Source of the DNA: Aliidiomarina shirensis
GTDB taxonomy: Bacteria; Pseudomonadota; Gammaproteobacteria; Enterobacterales; Alteromonadaceae
DNA length: 64,000 nt
Assembly: GCF_003987345.1 (NCBI RefSeq)
Contig: NZ_PIPP01000006.1
Location: 101,049-165,048, forward strand
Direction: 5' to 3'
Within the stretch, counting starts at the first letter, position 1. Every line of letters begins with the position of its first letter. The notes beneath the pieces were generated by a model. It was not told where the DNA came from and did no database searches. It was given only the letters and a program-made list of their open reading frames with translations. This document shows, one piece after another, positions 20,586 through 30,780 of the stretch. The position numbers were made by a program, and so were the translations under genes.

Positions 20586-22346
20586 TTACTCGGCGGCAAT
20601 GCGCGCCTGCTCGGCACTAATATAAGCCGCAATTTGCTGCTCTAAAGTTGCCAGAGGAATACTACCATTGCGTAACACTTGGTAATGGAATTCTCGCAAA
20701 TCGAAATCTTCACCCAGCGCCGCTTCGGCCTCTGCACGTAATCGTTTAATGGTTAAATCACCTAATTTGTACGATAACGCCTGACCTGGCCAACTGATGT
20801 AGCGATCTATCTCAGTATTTACATTGTGTAGCGAAAGCGCCGTGTTGCTGCCAAGGAACTCAACAGCACGCTCGCGGCTCCACCCCATGGCATGCATACC
20901 AGTATCTACTACTAAACGCGCAGCGCGCCACATTTCATAGGTTAAGCGGCCGAAATTACTGTAAGGGTCTTGGTAGAAACCGGTTTCTAGCCCCAGATAC
21001 TCCGCATATAACCCCCAACCTTCACCAAAAGCCGAGATATACGTAGAGCGGCGATAAGGTGGTACGTTTTCCATTTCCGCGGCCAGTGAAATCTGTAAAT
21101 GATGCCCCGGAACACCTTCATGTAGCGTAAGTGCTTCTAACTCATAGAGTGGGCGTGTTTCCACTGCGTATGTATTTACCCAATATTCGCCGGGTTGATC
21201 ATCGCGGCTTGGCCCAGAATACCGGCCTTGAGTATAGTTCGGTGCGATCTCTGCCGGCACTGGTTCAACGGCATACGGCGTCCGCGGTAAGTGATGAAAT
21301 AATCGCGGTAAAACGCCATCAGCTTTTTTCGCAATAAATGCAGCTTCTTTCAGCAATTCTTCGCCGGTTTCCACGTAAAACTGACGATCGGTACGGAGAA
21401 AATGAATGAATTCGGCGAAGCTACCTTCGAATCCTACTTCGTCGATCACTTCTTGCATTTCTGCGCGAATGCGCGCCACTTCGGCCAATCCAATTTCGTG
21501 AATTTCTTCCGGGCTCAAATCAAGCGTAGTGTAGTGTTTCACCCGATCAGCGTAAAAAGCCTCACCATTTGGTAGCGAGGTAGCGGCGATTTCTGTGCGT
21601 GCATTAGGGATATATTCTTCAACTAAAAACTCATGAAAATCCATGAATGCGGGATTAACAAGTGTCGCTATGGCTGTTTGCAATTCTAAATCCAACTCAG
21701 CAAATTCTTCCTCAGATAGAATTCGTTTAGCATCGGCCGCGGGTTGGTAGAAAACACTTTCTGTAGGGTCCATAGCAATGTATGCATTGATACCCGCAGC
21801 AAAATTTTTCAGCACTACCTGTGGTTGTGCCATGCCTGATGCCAAGCCCTCACGCATATATTCGGTTTGTTGCTGCATCCAATTTGGTACATCACTCAAC
21901 AAGCTTAAATAGCGATCAAAATCATCTGCGCGTTGAAAACGAATGCTGTTCGGTAAGCCCGCCATGCGATTGTGCGGCCCAGTTTCGTTTGTGAGTGGCA
22001 TGAGATACATATTGAATTCGTAATCGGAAAGCATATTCTTCAATGCGTATAGCAACATATCACGATTGATTTGATTCTCTTCGCTTAGGCTTTCGGCTGG
22101 AATGGCCTCAATTTGTTCGTAATAAGCCAATCTATTTTCATATCTTTCGGCAAGCGCTTCAGGGCTGATATCTTGCAAACGGTTTGGGTCGGTGTTTCGG
22201 CCATAGCTCCAGGCGGCTTCTGCCAGCTCAGTAAATTGAGTATTGGCATTTACTTCAGGTGCTTCGGTAGTTTCTGGTGCGGCTTGGCAACCGGTAAGGA
22301 TTACCAGCGCGCACGCTAAAGCGACTAGGGGAGGCGAATTACGCAT
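20586..22346 (-). CDS. DUF885 family lipoprotein, probable zinc metallopeptidase
   Basis: The start at 22346 is chosen because AAGGA lies 7 bases upstream and it gives a lipoprotein signal ending in the lipobox LTGC (Cys near residue 20); a longer frame adds 14 residues before this. The 586-aa mature-type body is the DUF885 fold. HEGVPGHHLQ at about residues 408-417 is the HExxxxHH-type metal site of the family, with a downstream EGWGLYAEYLG supplying a further acidic ligand. Members are generally regarded as envelope carboxypeptidase-like enzymes; the substrate is unknown. It is monocistronic. Confidence 0.9.
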   Translation of the reverse strand: MRNSPPLVALACALVILTGCQAAPETTEAPEVNANTQFTELAEAAWSYGRNTDPNRLQDISPEALAERYENRLAYYEQIEAIPAESLSEENQINRDMLLYALKNMLSDYEFNMYLMPLTNETGPHNRMAGLPNSIRFQRADDFDRYLSLLSDVPNWMQQQTEYMREGLASGMAQPQVVLKNFAAGINAYIAMDPTESVFYQPAADAKRILSEEEFAELDLELQTAIATLVNPAFMDFHEFLVEEYIPNARTEIAATSLPNGEAFYADRVKHYTTLDLSPEEIHEIGLAEVARIRAEMQEVIDEVGFEGSFAEFIHFLRTDRQFYVETGEELLKEAAFIAKKADGVLPRLFHHLPRTPYAVEPVPAEIAPNYTQGRYSGPSRDDQPGEYWVNTYAVETRPLYELEALTLHEGVPGHHLQISLAAEMENVPPYRRSTYISAFGEGWGLYAEYLGLETGFYQDPYSNFGRLTYEMWRAARLVVDTGMHAMGWSRERAVEFLGSNTALSLHNVNTEIDRYISWPGQALSYKLGDLTIKRLRAEAEAALGEDFDLREFHYQVLRNGSIPLATLEQQIAAYISAEQARIAAE

Positions 22347-23115
22347 GCGAGTTTCCTTAAAATGTAACAAATTATGATAAAAAACCATTTTGCATGGTAT
22401 TACGGTGCTTTACCAGTCGAAGTATATGCGCTGAAACATGGCAAAACCATAACATTCATCATAAAAAGTTATCTTAAATGCAATTTCGTAATAAAAATAT
22501 GGTTTTTAGATCAATTAAATTGTTGCGAAACAAACTCATTCACGTAATCTTAACGCCGTTGAAACGCACTATTGCGGCAGGTATGTGAGAGTTAGCAAGG
22601 GGTGCAAGGCGAAAAGCAAAAATAAAAAACGCGCTAAACCATTGTTAACGAGAACACTTTATAGCAGGTAATTGTTACAAAGCTGTGATAAGATGTTCGT
22701 GTAAAATTTGTTAAAGAATATTTCGGGGAAACCGTTTTAGCATTACTTAACCACTGCTCTTCTACAGAGCACTTATGAACAATAACAATAAACATAAGTT
22801 TGGTAATGCGACATCAGGGAACAAAAATAACGCCAGGAGGCGACCCTCTCGCAAATATAATAATAAAAAGCGTAAATGCGAGAGAACAATAATAATAAAA
22901 CATTTTGGGAAAGAAATACTGCGCAACCGAAACACCATTAAGAGTAGTTCGTTAGCATTTATGCAGTTAAATCTAAACAAGCTCCACCGTTAAAAAGTTG
23001 CACCTTTAAGAGTGCGGATAAAAAGAGGTGGATTTACAAGGAAGAAAAACAAGAATAGTAAGGATTCAGCGACAATCGATCTCGGTTTTACCCTTGGGGG
23101 GTACGAGTTTCAATC
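22347..23115. other. Long region without recognised genes before yihI
   Basis: About 0.77 kb, AT-rich, with no protein gene I can support. A 72-codon plus-strand frame (22775-22993) encodes a low-complexity N/K/R-rich peptide without a ribosome-binding site. The right part is structured: CGCC-AGGA-GGCG hairpin at 22831-22842, an 8-base inverted repeat CTCTCGCA/TGCGAGAG (22846-22853 with 22877-22884), and nested TCCACC/GGTGGA (22983-22988, 23027-23032) around GCAC/GTGC. A terminator follows. See the RNA candidate entry. Confidence 0.6.
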
Positions 23116-23143
23116 AAGGCGATGGTATTCATCGCCTTTTTTA
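22760..23143 (+). ncRNA. Candidate regulatory RNA at the csrC position (tentative 5' end)
   Basis: A strong plus-strand terminator at 23116-23143 has no protein gene before it for about 0.77 kb, so some untranslated transcript is implied. In E. coli the CsrA-sequestering RNA CsrC lies exactly here, just before yihI. The hairpin CGCCAGGAGGCG (22831-22842) shows GGA in its loop, which is the CsrA-binding pattern and is also found in E. coli CsrC as I recall it; its terminator stem also begins with GGCGA. Against this, only seven GGA trinucleotides occur in 380 bases, about chance level. The 5' boundary and promoter are not determined. Confidence 0.45.
23116..23143 (+). terminator. Orphan Rho-independent terminator upstream of yihI
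   Basis: AGGCGATG (23117-23124) and CATCGCCT (23130-23137) form a perfect 8-base stem with a GTATT loop, followed by T5. No protein gene precedes it on this strand for about 770 bases. Confidence 0.92.
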
Positions 23144-23236
23144 TTGCCTGCGATTTCGTAAATGGCCGGAATGGGCTATGATCACACTACTTTCTAAATG
23201 AAGTGTGGACACCTCCACCCTCAAGGGCCTACAAAT

Positions 23237-23740
23237 ATGACACGAATCAAGAAAACCCGAAAATCTGGGCCACTCGCTTTACGCAAAGCTGATCGAAAAC
23301 CCGACGAAGCCGTATCCTCAAGTAAGGCTAAGGAAAATACCAAAGAAAAAGGTAAAGGCAAGGCAGCGGGTAGCCGTTACGGTGCGCAAGCACAATCTCA
23401 GCAACAAAAGGCTGCAGGTGAATTGAAAGACCCTCGCCATGGTAGTAAGAAACCTGTGCCGCTTACGGTTCCAAAAAAGGCAATGGCGCCGGAGAAGGAA
23501 TTGCTAGCACTGGAAAACGACACTCGGTTGCAGGCGTTGCTTGATCGTGCGGAAAATGGCGATATTCTTACCAAAGCAGACCAAGCGTGGCTCGATGCGC
23601 AGTTAGCGCGATATCAAGAATTAGCCGAGCTTCTTGGCATCGATTTAGATGCTGAGGAAGATGAAGATGACGATAATTTTGAATATGATTTTAACGAGAA
23701 CGATATTCTCGATGATGAGATACCGGGCTCGAAGGAGTAG
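23237..23740 (+). CDS. yihI: Der GTPase-activating protein YihI
   Basis: Activates the GTPase Der (EngA) and so modulates ribosome assembly. The ATG at 23237 gives [21 protein letters not shown], the conserved YihI N terminus, with AAGGG about 9 bases upstream; an earlier ATG at 23198 adds 13 unsupported residues. The 167 residues start strongly basic, pass through a helical region with the family stretch [21 protein letters not shown], and end very acidic ([21 protein letters not shown] is the run, about 145-165). It is followed by the DUF2489 gene 3 bases later. Confidence 0.93.
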   Translation: MTRIKKTRKSGPLALRKADRKPDEAVSSSKAKENTKEKGKGKAAGSRYGAQAQSQQQKAAGELKDPRHGSKKPVPLTVPKKAMAPEKELLALENDTRLQALLDRAENGDILTKADQAWLDAQLARYQELAELLGIDLDAEEDEDDDNFEYDFNENDILDDEIPGSKE

Positions 23741-23743
23741 TAA

Positions 23744-24208
23744 GTGTTGATTTGGATTTCTCTGATTATTGGCGTTTTAGTTGTTGCCGGTTTGAGTGTT
23801 TATGCGGGAGTTTTGCTTTCGCGCTTACGCCAGCAAAACAGGGGTATTGCTAAGAACCAGAAAAAACGCCTAAATTATTTACACGAGAGTATAGAAACGA
23901 TCGCGAAGGCGATGCAGCAAGATCAATGTCCGCTATCAGAGGGCTGTATTCGTATCGCGGTATTACTGGACAACTTACCGCAAGCTGAGCGCCATAATTT
24001 TACTGAACGTTGGCCTTCGATTCACGAAATGTATGAGCGTATTAAACATATGCCTACACATGAAGCTCGAAAAGAATTTCCAAAAAAAGAGATTCGGAAA
24101 ATGGACCTGGAGCGCGAGCGCTTCGAAGTTGAGCTCGAGCAACCTATCAAAGATGATCTGCAAACATTGGTGATATGGGTAAAAGAAGAGCGAGTAAAAC
24201 AGCGTTAG
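23744..24208 (+). CDS. DUF2489 family membrane protein
   Basis: A 154-aa protein of unknown function that accompanies yihI in many gammaproteobacteria. It has a GTG start with GGAG 6 bases upstream. One hydrophobic segment (about residues 3-25) is followed by a basic, helical cytoplasmic region with the conserved QDQCPLSEGCIRIAVLLDNL (about 59-78) containing two cysteines. The spacing of 3 bases from yihI suggests a two-gene operon ended by the terminator at 24254. Confidence 0.85.
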   Translation: MLIWISLIIGVLVVAGLSVYAGVLLSRLRQQNRGIAKNQKKRLNYLHESIETIAKAMQQDQCPLSEGCIRIAVLLDNLPQAERHNFTERWPSIHEMYERIKHMPTHEARKEFPKKEIRKMDLERERFEVELEQPIKDDLQTLVIWVKEERVKQR

Positions 24209-24253
24209 GTTGATGCCTCGGCGCAACCGGAAAAGTAAAAACATAAATGTAAT

Positions 24254-24289
24254 AAAAGCGCCCAAAGCTTAACGGCTTTGGGCGCTTTT
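24254..24289 (+). terminator. Terminator after the yihI operon, bidirectional form
   Basis: AAGCGCCCAAAGC (24256-24268) pairs with GCTTTGGGCGCTT (24275-24287), with A-run before and T-run after. It can serve both yihI-DUF2489 and the convergent amidohydrolase gene. Confidence 0.92.
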
Positions 24290-24320
24290 GTTTTGCCAAT
24301 ACCGGATTGTTGGCGCTGAA

Positions 24321-25613
24321 TTATGGCTGCACGTAGATAACACCATCTTTGATGACAAGGTGGATATCTTTGAGCAAATGAATATCGTTCATCGGGTTGC
24401 CGCGAACCGCTACGATATCAGCATGCTTGCCCACTTCGATACTACCAATTATATCTTCGGCGCCGAGTAACGTAGCGGCAACAAGGGTAGCAGAGCGAAT
24501 TGCTTCGATTGGTGGCATTCCCGCTTCTACCATATATTCAAACTCGCGAGCATTTTCACCGTGATCATATACGCCTGAATCGGTGCCGAAGGCAATATTC
24601 ACACCGGCTGCATAAGCACGTCCGAAAGTACCTTGAATTAGCGGGCCAATGGCGCGCGCTTTGGCGCGAACTTGCTCCGGAAAGTAGCCATCGATTTCAG
24701 CACGCTCGGCAACACTGCGGCCGGCAGTGATTGTGGGTACGTAATAGGTACCGTGTTCTTTCATTAGCTCAAATACTTCGTCGTCCATATAAGTGCCATG
24801 CTCAATTGAATGAACACCAGCGCGTATGGCGCGCATCATGCCGTCTTTGCCATGTGCATGCACCGCCACGCGCATTCCGTAATCCCGTGCAGTGTCGACA
24901 ATAGCTTCGAGTTCATCATCCATGAACTGCGGGTTATCGCCGCTTGCAGCCATACTCAGTACGCCCCCGGTAGCCGTAATCTTAATTAAATCAGCGCCTT
25001 CTTGATAGCGTGCGCGAACAGCTTGGCGGGCATCATCAATGCCATTTACTACGCCTTCCATCGGGCCAGGGCTTTCAACTAAACCGCGCCGTGAACCGTT
25101 GCTCGGATCTGCGTGGCCGCCCGTGGTAGCCAACGATTTAGCAGCCGTATAGACACGCGGTCCGTGCACATAACCTGCTTGAATCGCCCTTTTTAGGGCT
25201 ACGCTGGCGGCAAAGCTATCACCTAGATCGCGCACGGTAGTAAAACCAGCGCGCAGGGTTAAATCCGCAAAATGAGCGGCACGAAAAGCCACATCTGCCT
25301 CGTTGTGGGTATACCGATGCATATAAGAGCCGGGCTCCGATTGCGATGTAAGGTGTGTATGCATATCAATAAAGCCAGGCATTACGGTGCCATTGCGCAT
25401 ATCAATGACAACATCGTCATCGGCTCCGCGGGTGAAACCGGTTTCAATGGCGGTAATTTTATTTTCGTCGATGCGAATAGTAACGTTCTCTTGTGCCTGA
25501 TTTGCGGTGCCGTCGATCAATCGGCCTGCATGAATTAATGTGTCGGCCACTGCAGGCTGTGCGGCGGCACTAACCCAAGCGGCGATAATTAGCGTAATAA
25601 CATTGCGTTTCAT
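24321..25613 (-). CDS. Secreted metal-dependent amidohydrolase (Xaa-Pro dipeptidase/imidazolonepropionase-like)
   Basis: Periplasmic or secreted hydrolase of the amidohydrolase superfamily, 430 aa. A signal peptide (about 1-23, ending QPAVA) precedes the TIM-barrel. The metal-binding residues are His85 and His87 in FIDMHTHL, a lysine in LIKITATGG that could be carboxylated, His in VAVHAHG, His in SIEHGTY and Asp in AFGTDSGV. The set is complete, so it should be active. Close relatives act on dipeptides such as Xaa-Pro; the actual substrate is not predictable. It is monocistronic. Confidence 0.88.
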   Translation of the reverse strand: MKRNVITLIIAAWVSAAAQPAVADTLIHAGRLIDGTANQAQENVTIRIDENKITAIETGFTRGADDDVVIDMRNGTVMPGFIDMHTHLTSQSEPGSYMHRYTHNEADVAFRAAHFADLTLRAGFTTVRDLGDSFAASVALKRAIQAGYVHGPRVYTAAKSLATTGGHADPSNGSRRGLVESPGPMEGVVNGIDDARQAVRARYQEGADLIKITATGGVLSMAASGDNPQFMDDELEAIVDTARDYGMRVAVHAHGKDGMMRAIRAGVHSIEHGTYMDDEVFELMKEHGTYYVPTITAGRSVAERAEIDGYFPEQVRAKARAIGPLIQGTFGRAYAAGVNIAFGTDSGVYDHGENAREFEYMVEAGMPPIEAIRSATLVAATLLGAEDIIGSIEVGKHADIVAVRGNPMNDIHLLKDIHLVIKDGVIYVQP

Positions 25614-25805
25614 GAGGTAGCTCCAGAAGTTATGATTATTAGCGTTGGTGCTGCTGGCGTGCTAAACGTGGATTTTACTGAGTAATTTCAAGCTAGTTTC
25701 ACGGAAGCACTTGATAAACGTTATACTAATAACCAAATTAGCATAAATGCTCCAATAGAAAAGTGGTTTTTATTGGATTCGTATTCGATTAAGCGAGATT
25801 CGCCT

Positions 25806-26651
25806 ATGTTATTCCGAGGCATTCGGGAAGATATTGCTAGCGTGTACCAGCGAGACCCAGCTGCGCGACATTTTTTTGAAGTACTCACTAATTATCCGGG
25901 TCTGCACGCGATATGGGTTCATCGCATTAGCCATCGTTTGTGGCAATGGCGGTTGCGTTGGCTGGCGCGCTGGATATCTACCATATCGCGCTGGTTAACA
26001 GGCGTTGAGATCCATCCTGGGGCTAAAATTGGCCGCCGGTTCTTTATTGACCATGGTATGGGCGTGGTGATTGGTGAAACGGCTGAAATTGGTGATGATT
26101 GTACGTTGTATCACGGCGTTACCCTAGGCGGCACCAGCTGGAAATCGGGCAAACGCCACCCAACCTTGGGTAATGGTGTGGTTATTGGTGCGGGCGCAAA
26201 AGTGTTGGGGCCATTAATGATAGGTGAAAATGCGCGTATCGGATCGAATTCGGTTGTGGTACGCGATGTGCCCGATGGGGTTACGGTTGTAGGCATCCCC
26301 GGCCGTATTGTTGCCGGTGCAAAGCCAAGTACTGAGATTACGGCGCGCACTGAACAAGATAGCCAGCGGGAAGCCATTGCCAAGAAATATGGCTTCGATG
26401 CATATGCGGTATCGAAAGATAACCCCGATCCGGTAGCAACATCTATTGGCCGCATGCTTGATCACATGCACATGCTTGATAATCGCGTTGTCGAGATGTG
26501 CAAAGCGATTAATCGCATGGGCGGTGATGTTTGCAGTGATGTACCGAAAATTGAATTAGAACACGATGATTTCGTGCAGGCCGAACAAGCGGCTGCGAAG
26601 AACCGCACGAAGGCTAAAACCGAAACTACAGATGAGGAAAATGAGAAGTAA
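25806..26651 (+). CDS. cysE: Serine O-acetyltransferase
   Basis: Acetylates serine with acetyl-CoA to make O-acetylserine for cysteine synthesis. The start [21 protein letters not shown] is the usual beginning of short-type CysE; a TTG 33 bases upstream is possible but has no better ribosome-binding site. In 281 aa, left-handed beta-helix repeats cover about 68-175, with the catalytic Asp82/His83 in [12 protein letters not shown] and His103 in [20 protein letters not shown] charged tail of about 100 residues follows. The TAA stop overlaps the cysK ATG, so the enzyme pair that forms the cysteine synthase complex is coupled. Confidence 0.94.
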   Translation: MLFRGIREDIASVYQRDPAARHFFEVLTNYPGLHAIWVHRISHRLWQWRLRWLARWISTISRWLTGVEIHPGAKIGRRFFIDHGMGVVIGETAEIGDDCTLYHGVTLGGTSWKSGKRHPTLGNGVVIGAGAKVLGPLMIGENARIGSNSVVVRDVPDGVTVVGIPGRIVAGAKPSTEITARTEQDSQREAIAKKYGFDAYAVSKDNPDPVATSIGRMLDHMHMLDNRVVEMCKAINRMGGDVCSDVPKIELEHDDFVQAEQAAAKNRTKAKTETTDEENEK

Positions 26652-27634
26652 TGAGTATTCCTACCGTTTTCGAAAATAATGCTGCCGGTATTGGTTACAC
26701 GCCGTTGGTTCGCTTATCGCGGGTGTTGCCTGAGGGCGCCCTAGCAAATGTGTATGCAAAGGTAGAAAGTAGAAACCCCGCCGGTAGCGTGAAAGATCGC
26801 ATTGGCTTTGGCATGATTTCACGGGCTGAAGCCGATGGCTTATTAACGCCTGGCAAAGTTTTAATTGAGGCTACGTCGGGCAATACTGGCATAGCGTTGG
26901 CTTCAGTGGCGGCTGCAAAGGGTATCGCAATCGCTATTGTAATGCCGCGCTCGGCAAGCTTAGAGCGGCGCCAGTTGATGAAGGCGTTAGGCGCTGACAT
27001 TATATTAACGCCCGCTGAGAAAGGCATGAAAGGTGCACAAGCTCAAGTTGAGGAAATGATTGCGGCGGAGCCGGATAAATACGTGTATTTGCGTCAGTTT
27101 GAGAACCCGGCGAATCCTGATATCCATGAGGCCACAACGGCACCCGAAATTGATGCAAGCCTACAAGGTTCGGTGGACGTATTTGTTGCAGGCGTTGGCA
27201 CCGGCGGAACGGTTACGGGTGTGGGGCGCTATTTTAAGAAAAAAGATAGAGCCTTAGATATTTGGGCGGTTGAATCGGCTGATTCCCCCTTAATTAGCCA
27301 AACCATTGCTGGCGAACCGCTTACCCATACGCCGCACAAAATTCAGGGCATTAGCGCTGGTTTTGTGCCAAAGAACTTAGATCTAAGTTTATTAAAGGGT
27401 ACGCAACGGATTACCAATGACGAAGCATACGCTATGGCGCATCGGTTAATGCGTGAGGAAGGTATTCTTGCGGGAATATCATCGGGCGCCGCGGTTGTTG
27501 CGGCGAATCGCTTAGCGGTAATGCCTGAGTACGCAGGGAAGAATATTGTGGTTATTCTACCAAGCTCAGCAGAACGTTACTTAAGCACGCCATTATTCAA
27601 AGATATTTTCACTAGTGAAGAGCTTGAGCCTTAA
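26651..27634 (+). CDS. cysK: Cysteine synthase A (O-acetylserine sulfhydrylase)
   Basis: PLP enzyme joining O-acetylserine and sulfide to cysteine. The 327-aa protein aligns by eye along its whole length with E. coli CysK rather than CysM: IGYTPLVRL (14-22), PLP lysine Lys48 in RNPAGSVKDR, substrate loop TSGNTG (75-80), phosphate loop GTGGTVTGVGRY (about 187-198), and the C-terminal GILAGISSGAA and SSAERYLSTPLF. The ATG overlaps the cysE stop (TAATG). A strong terminator follows 32 bases later. Confidence 0.96.
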   Translation: MSIPTVFENNAAGIGYTPLVRLSRVLPEGALANVYAKVESRNPAGSVKDRIGFGMISRAEADGLLTPGKVLIEATSGNTGIALASVAAAKGIAIAIVMPRSASLERRQLMKALGADIILTPAEKGMKGAQAQVEEMIAAEPDKYVYLRQFENPANPDIHEATTAPEIDASLQGSVDVFVAGVGTGGTVTGVGRYFKKKDRALDIWAVESADSPLISQTIAGEPLTHTPHKIQGISAGFVPKNLDLSLLKGTQRITNDEAYAMAHRLMREEGILAGISSGAAVVAANRLAVMPEYAGKNIVVILPSSAERYLSTPLFKDIFTSEELEP

Positions 27635-27666
27635 CGGATCAATTCATTCTTTGAATGGTAAAATCT

Positions 27667-27707
27667 AAAAAGCGCTGCGAGCTTTAGTTAAGCCGCAGCG
27701 CTTTTTT
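27667..27707. terminator. Bidirectional terminator between cysK and mrpG
   Basis: AAAAAGCGCTGCG (27667-27679) pairs with CGCAGCGCTTTTT (27694-27706), flanked by A-run and T-run. It lies between two convergent operons. Confidence 0.92.
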
Positions 27708-27721
27708 GTATTGTTTGTGCG

Positions 27722-28165
27722 TCATTTTTTTGTGGTAACGCGAATACGCGGTTTATCTTTATTACTGGTTTTCATTTTCTTCAGCTCTTCTTCGGTTTCT
27801 AAACCACTTCGGAGCCGATGCGTATCGCTATCGTAGCGGTTAAACAACTCATCTTTTACCGTATTCACCCAAATAGGTACACCAACGAAATAGCCTGCAC
27901 GGCCAATTGCGTGCGCCGCGATAGGTGCGGTGATCAAGATAAACATGATAACCGCTAACGCCTTTGCCATGACCACTAAATCGTTGAAATGGAGCATGGC
28001 GGCAATCATCATTAACGCAACCCCCAATGCTCCGGCTTTCGTGCTCGCGTGCATGCGTGTCATTAGATCGGGTAAGCGTAAAATACCAACTGCAGCAAGC
28101 AGCGTGAAAATACCACTTGAAAGCATGAATATAGCAATTACCCAATTCACTATGGTTTCAGTCAT
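27722..28165 (-). CDS. mrpG: Mrp Na+/H+ antiporter subunit G
   Basis: Last subunit of the seven-part Mrp (Mnh) cation/proton antiporter. The ATG at 28165 is chosen because GGAGG lies 8 bases upstream; a start 15 bases earlier is less well placed. In 147 aa, three hydrophobic helices cover about 5-95, with the family stretch GILRLPDLMTRMHASTKAGALGV (about 26-48, shown in part). A basic C-terminal tail of about 45 residues (EELKKMKTSNKDKPR) is longer than in many MrpG proteins. It overlaps mrpF by 8 bases. Confidence 0.92.
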   Translation of the reverse strand: MTETIVNWVIAIFMLSSGIFTLLAAVGILRLPDLMTRMHASTKAGALGVALMMIAAMLHFNDLVVMAKALAVIMFILITAPIAAHAIGRAGYFVGVPIWVNTVKDELFNRYDSDTHRLRSGLETEEELKKMKTSNKDKPRIRVTTKK

Positions 28166-28427
28166 CGCGCGGACCTCCACGTTCTAAGAAGCGAGCAAAC
28201 CCAATGGCGGCTAAAAACGCCGTTAATGCCACCACAATAGCCACATCAATGAAGCTTGAACGGTCGGTAAAAATTGCGTAGGTGCCGGTTATGGCAACAA
28301 TAACAGTTGCTAACAACTCGAGCGCCACTACGCGATCCGGCAGGGTTGGCCCCATCAATAGACGAATAAAAATTAACAGCATCGATAAACTGAGCAATGC
28401 GAATGAAATTAAAATAACAATTTCCAC
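28158..28427 (-). CDS. mrpF: Mrp Na+/H+ antiporter subunit F
   Basis: Small three-helix subunit, 89 aa. GPTLPDRVVALELL (about 27-40) is the conserved MrpF loop-helix. The first helix begins MEIVILISFALLSLSMLL. It follows mrpE by 20 bases and overlaps mrpG by 8. Related MrpF proteins have also been linked to bile-salt or cholate efflux; in this complete operon the antiporter role is the natural reading. Confidence 0.92.
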   Translation of the reverse strand: MEIVILISFALLSLSMLLIFIRLLMGPTLPDRVVALELLATVIVAITGTYAIFTDRSSFIDVAIVVALTAFLAAIGFARFLERGGPRDD

Positions 28428-28447
28428 GTAGATGCTTCTCCTCTGGA

Positions 28448-28921
28448 TTAGCGCAAGATTCCAAGAACCCTGCGTTCCATATCTTTCAAACTATCACGCA
28501 GTTCTTGTTCATTATCTAAGAACATAGCGTGAATAAATAATACTCGGCGATCATCGGAAACATCGAGGCTGAGTGTGCCAGGCGTCAAAGATATGAGGTT
28601 TGCCACCATGGTTATTTCTAATTCGGTTTTTGCTTCTAGTGGCATGGCGATAACACCGGGCTTCATATGCCAAACGGGCGTAATAATATCGAAAGCCACG
28701 GTTAAGTTTGCTACTACTAATTCTTTTGAGAAAAACGCAATGAACTTCAATAAACGCGGCAAGCGTCGAGTATAGCCGCGCAAAGAAGGGATTTGCCGCT
28801 GCATAACGCCGAGTACCAAATAACCGACAAATAAACCAAACAACAGGTTTATGCCACCCACGTCACCTGTGAGTACAACCCAAGTTACGGCTAGAAGTAG
28901 GTTCCACATGAAGCCTATCAT
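28448..28921 (-). CDS. mrpE: Mrp Na+/H+ antiporter subunit E
   Basis: A 157-aa subunit with two or three N-terminal hydrophobic helices (about 3-40 and 55-75) and a soluble end containing [18 protein letters not shown] (about 114-131), the hallmark of MrpE. The ATG overlaps the mrpD stop by 4 bases. It stabilises the antiporter complex rather than carrying the ion path in studied systems. Confidence 0.92.
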   Translation of the reverse strand: MIGFMWNLLLAVTWVVLTGDVGGINLLFGLFVGYLVLGVMQRQIPSLRGYTRRLPRLLKFIAFFSKELVVANLTVAFDIITPVWHMKPGVIAMPLEAKTELEITMVANLISLTPGTLSLDVSDDRRVLFIHAMFLDNEQELRDSLKDMERRVLGILR

Positions 28922-30426
28922 TGTGCACCTCCTAGAACCGCATCAATATAGCCTTGTGGGTTTAATAGCTGCGCCGCTGAGTATTCTGCAAATTCATAAA
29001 TAGGCTGCCCATTTAGGCCGATAAATAGCGTACAAACGGCAAGTAAAACGACGGGGATATAAAGCACAACCGTTGATGCTGATGTTTTCCCTTCAACCAG
29101 TGCGGTGTCATCTTGCCCTTTCGGTAGTTTTTTCCAAAACACTTCCGCCCATATTTTAATCATTGAATATAGCGTCAGCAGACCAACCAACAAGGCTATC
29201 CCCGTGATAACCCAAGCGTCTGCTTCAACGCCCGCGCGGATGATAATAAATTTCGCAAAGAAGCCCGAAAGTGGCGGAACACCGGCGAGTGAAAGTGCGG
29301 GTATTAGGAATAAAATACTTAAAAATGGCCGCGATTTATAAATGCCCCCGAGTTTTTTCAAATCATAGGTTCCAAGTAATCGGTGAGTAATACCGCTTAT
29401 CAGGAACAAATTCGTTTTCACTATAATGTGATGCATGATGTAGAAAACGCCACCGATTAGGGCTAACGGCGTGAATAAGGCCAAGCCAAGAATCATATAG
29501 CCTATTTGGCTGACAATATGAAACGAAAGAATTCGCCTAAATTCAAACTGTGCGGCGGCGCCAAGTACACCCGTAAGCATAGTGAAACCCGCCATCCACA
29601 GCAGTATTTCGTGCGTGAAATCCACATTCTGGTTGAATATCAGTGTAAACACGCGGAATAACGCGTACACACCAACCTTGGTAAGCAAACCGGCAAATAA
29701 GGCAGAAACTGCCACTGGCCCGGTGTGATAAGAAGCGGGTAACCAGAAAAATAATGGAAATGCAGCCGCTTTAATACCAAAGGCAATCAGGAACATAACG
29801 GCGATTACATCGATAAGCCCTGCATTTTCTGCCTCGCCTAGCTTCACCGCAATATCGGCCATATTCAGTGTGCCAACAAGACCATAAAGTAAGCCGATAG
29901 CGCTCAAGAATATTGCTGAAGATAATAAGTTTAAGGTTACATATTTTACCGCGCCTTCCATTTGCGCGCGTTCGCCGCCTAGTATTAAAAGCGCGAACGA
30001 CGCAATTAGCATTACTTCAAACCAAACATACAGGTTGAAAATATCACCGGTGAGGAAGGAACCGGCAACACCAGCGAGCAATAAATGCATTAACGGGTAG
30101 TAACCGAATCGTTCATGGCTTGGTGAAGCCGAAGAAAGCGAGTATATAGCGATCGCTACAGCCATCATGCCGGTAAGCACAACCATGATGGCGCTGAGCA
30201 TATCAGCAACTAGGGTGATGCCAAATGGGGCCTCCCAGTTACCCATATACATAACAACATGGCCATCGTTATAAACGCTGATCATCAGCCAAATGCTAGT
30301 AGCAAGTAGAGCAAAGCTCCCCACTAAAGATAACGCGCGCTGAATGGCATTGTAGCGCCAGAACATTACGCACAGTGCACCCGTGAGCAGCGGGATAAGG
30401 ATAGGCAAAGCAACTTCAAAACTCAC
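28918..30426 (-). CDS. mrpD: Mrp Na+/H+ antiporter subunit D
   Basis: Antiporter-like core subunit homologous to NuoN/NuoM of complex I, 502 aa and about 14 transmembrane helices. A lysine and glutamate in the central helices ([34 protein letters not shown]) are the family's conserved ion-path residues. FKA-type loops and the broken helix region [18 protein letters not shown] (about 375-392) are intact. It overlaps mrpE (4 bases) and mrpC (4 bases). Confidence 0.95.
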   Translation of the reverse strand: MSFEVALPILIPLLTGALCVMFWRYNAIQRALSLVGSFALLATSIWLMISVYNDGHVVMYMGNWEAPFGITLVADMLSAIMVVLTGMMAVAIAIYSLSSASPSHERFGYYPLMHLLLAGVAGSFLTGDIFNLYVWFEVMLIASFALLILGGERAQMEGAVKYVTLNLLSSAIFLSAIGLLYGLVGTLNMADIAVKLGEAENAGLIDVIAVMFLIAFGIKAAAFPLFFWLPASYHTGPVAVSALFAGLLTKVGVYALFRVFTLIFNQNVDFTHEILLWMAGFTMLTGVLGAAAQFEFRRILSFHIVSQIGYMILGLALFTPLALIGGVFYIMHHIIVKTNLFLISGITHRLLGTYDLKKLGGIYKSRPFLSILFLIPALSLAGVPPLSGFFAKFIIIRAGVEADAWVITGIALLVGLLTLYSMIKIWAEVFWKKLPKGQDDTALVEGKTSASTVVLYIPVVLLAVCTLFIGLNGQPIYEFAEYSAAQLLNPQGYIDAVLGGAQ

Positions 30427-30770
30427 GTATCGGTATCCTTCATCTGATCCAAGTTATCGGTGCGAAGTATGTTATACGCCCGGTGAATAAGTACTACAGC
30501 AAAAGCGAGCACGCCAAAAGCGATAACAATCGCGGTTAAAATAAGTGCTTGTGGCAGTGGATCAGCAACGATGCCATCGGGGACAACAGCACCTGGTGGA
30601 ATCAGTGGAGGTGCTCCACGGGTCATTCCAGCAGATGTAAATATAAGCAAGTTTGCTGCATTTGAAAGCAACATCAGGCCAATTACTAGCTTCACAATAC
30701 TGCGCCGAAGCATCATATAAATAGCTGCTGCATACATGAGGCCAACAGCAATGGCCATAACTGGTTCCAT
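30423..30770 (-). CDS. mrpC: Mrp Na+/H+ antiporter subunit C
   Basis: NuoK-like three-helix subunit. The ATG at 30770 has AAGGAGG 5 bases upstream and is clearly the start; the open frame beyond it adds 13 residues without support. The 115-aa protein holds [19 protein letters not shown] (about 26-44), the NuoK-type second helix, and [17 protein letters not shown] (about 71-87), the conserved third. The Pro/Gly-rich loop between them (GAPPLIPPG) is typical of MrpC. Confidence 0.94.
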   Translation of the reverse strand: MEPVMAIAVGLMYAAAIYMMLRRSIVKLVIGLMLLSNAANLLIFTSAGMTRGAPPLIPPGAVVPDGIVADPLPQALILTAIVIAFGVLAFAVVLIHRAYNILRTDNLDQMKDTDT

Positions 30771-30780
30771 TTGTGCCTCC

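Noticed and set aside
22775..22993. 72-codon plus-strand frame encoding an N/K/R-rich peptide, and a mirror frame on the minus strand (22762-22980)
   Set aside because: Low-complexity translation of AT-rich sequence, no ribosome-binding site, and it crosses RNA hairpins. Treated as non-coding.
22760..23143. Definite call of CsrB/CsrC
   Set aside because: GGA motifs are only at about chance frequency, so only a candidate RNA is reported.
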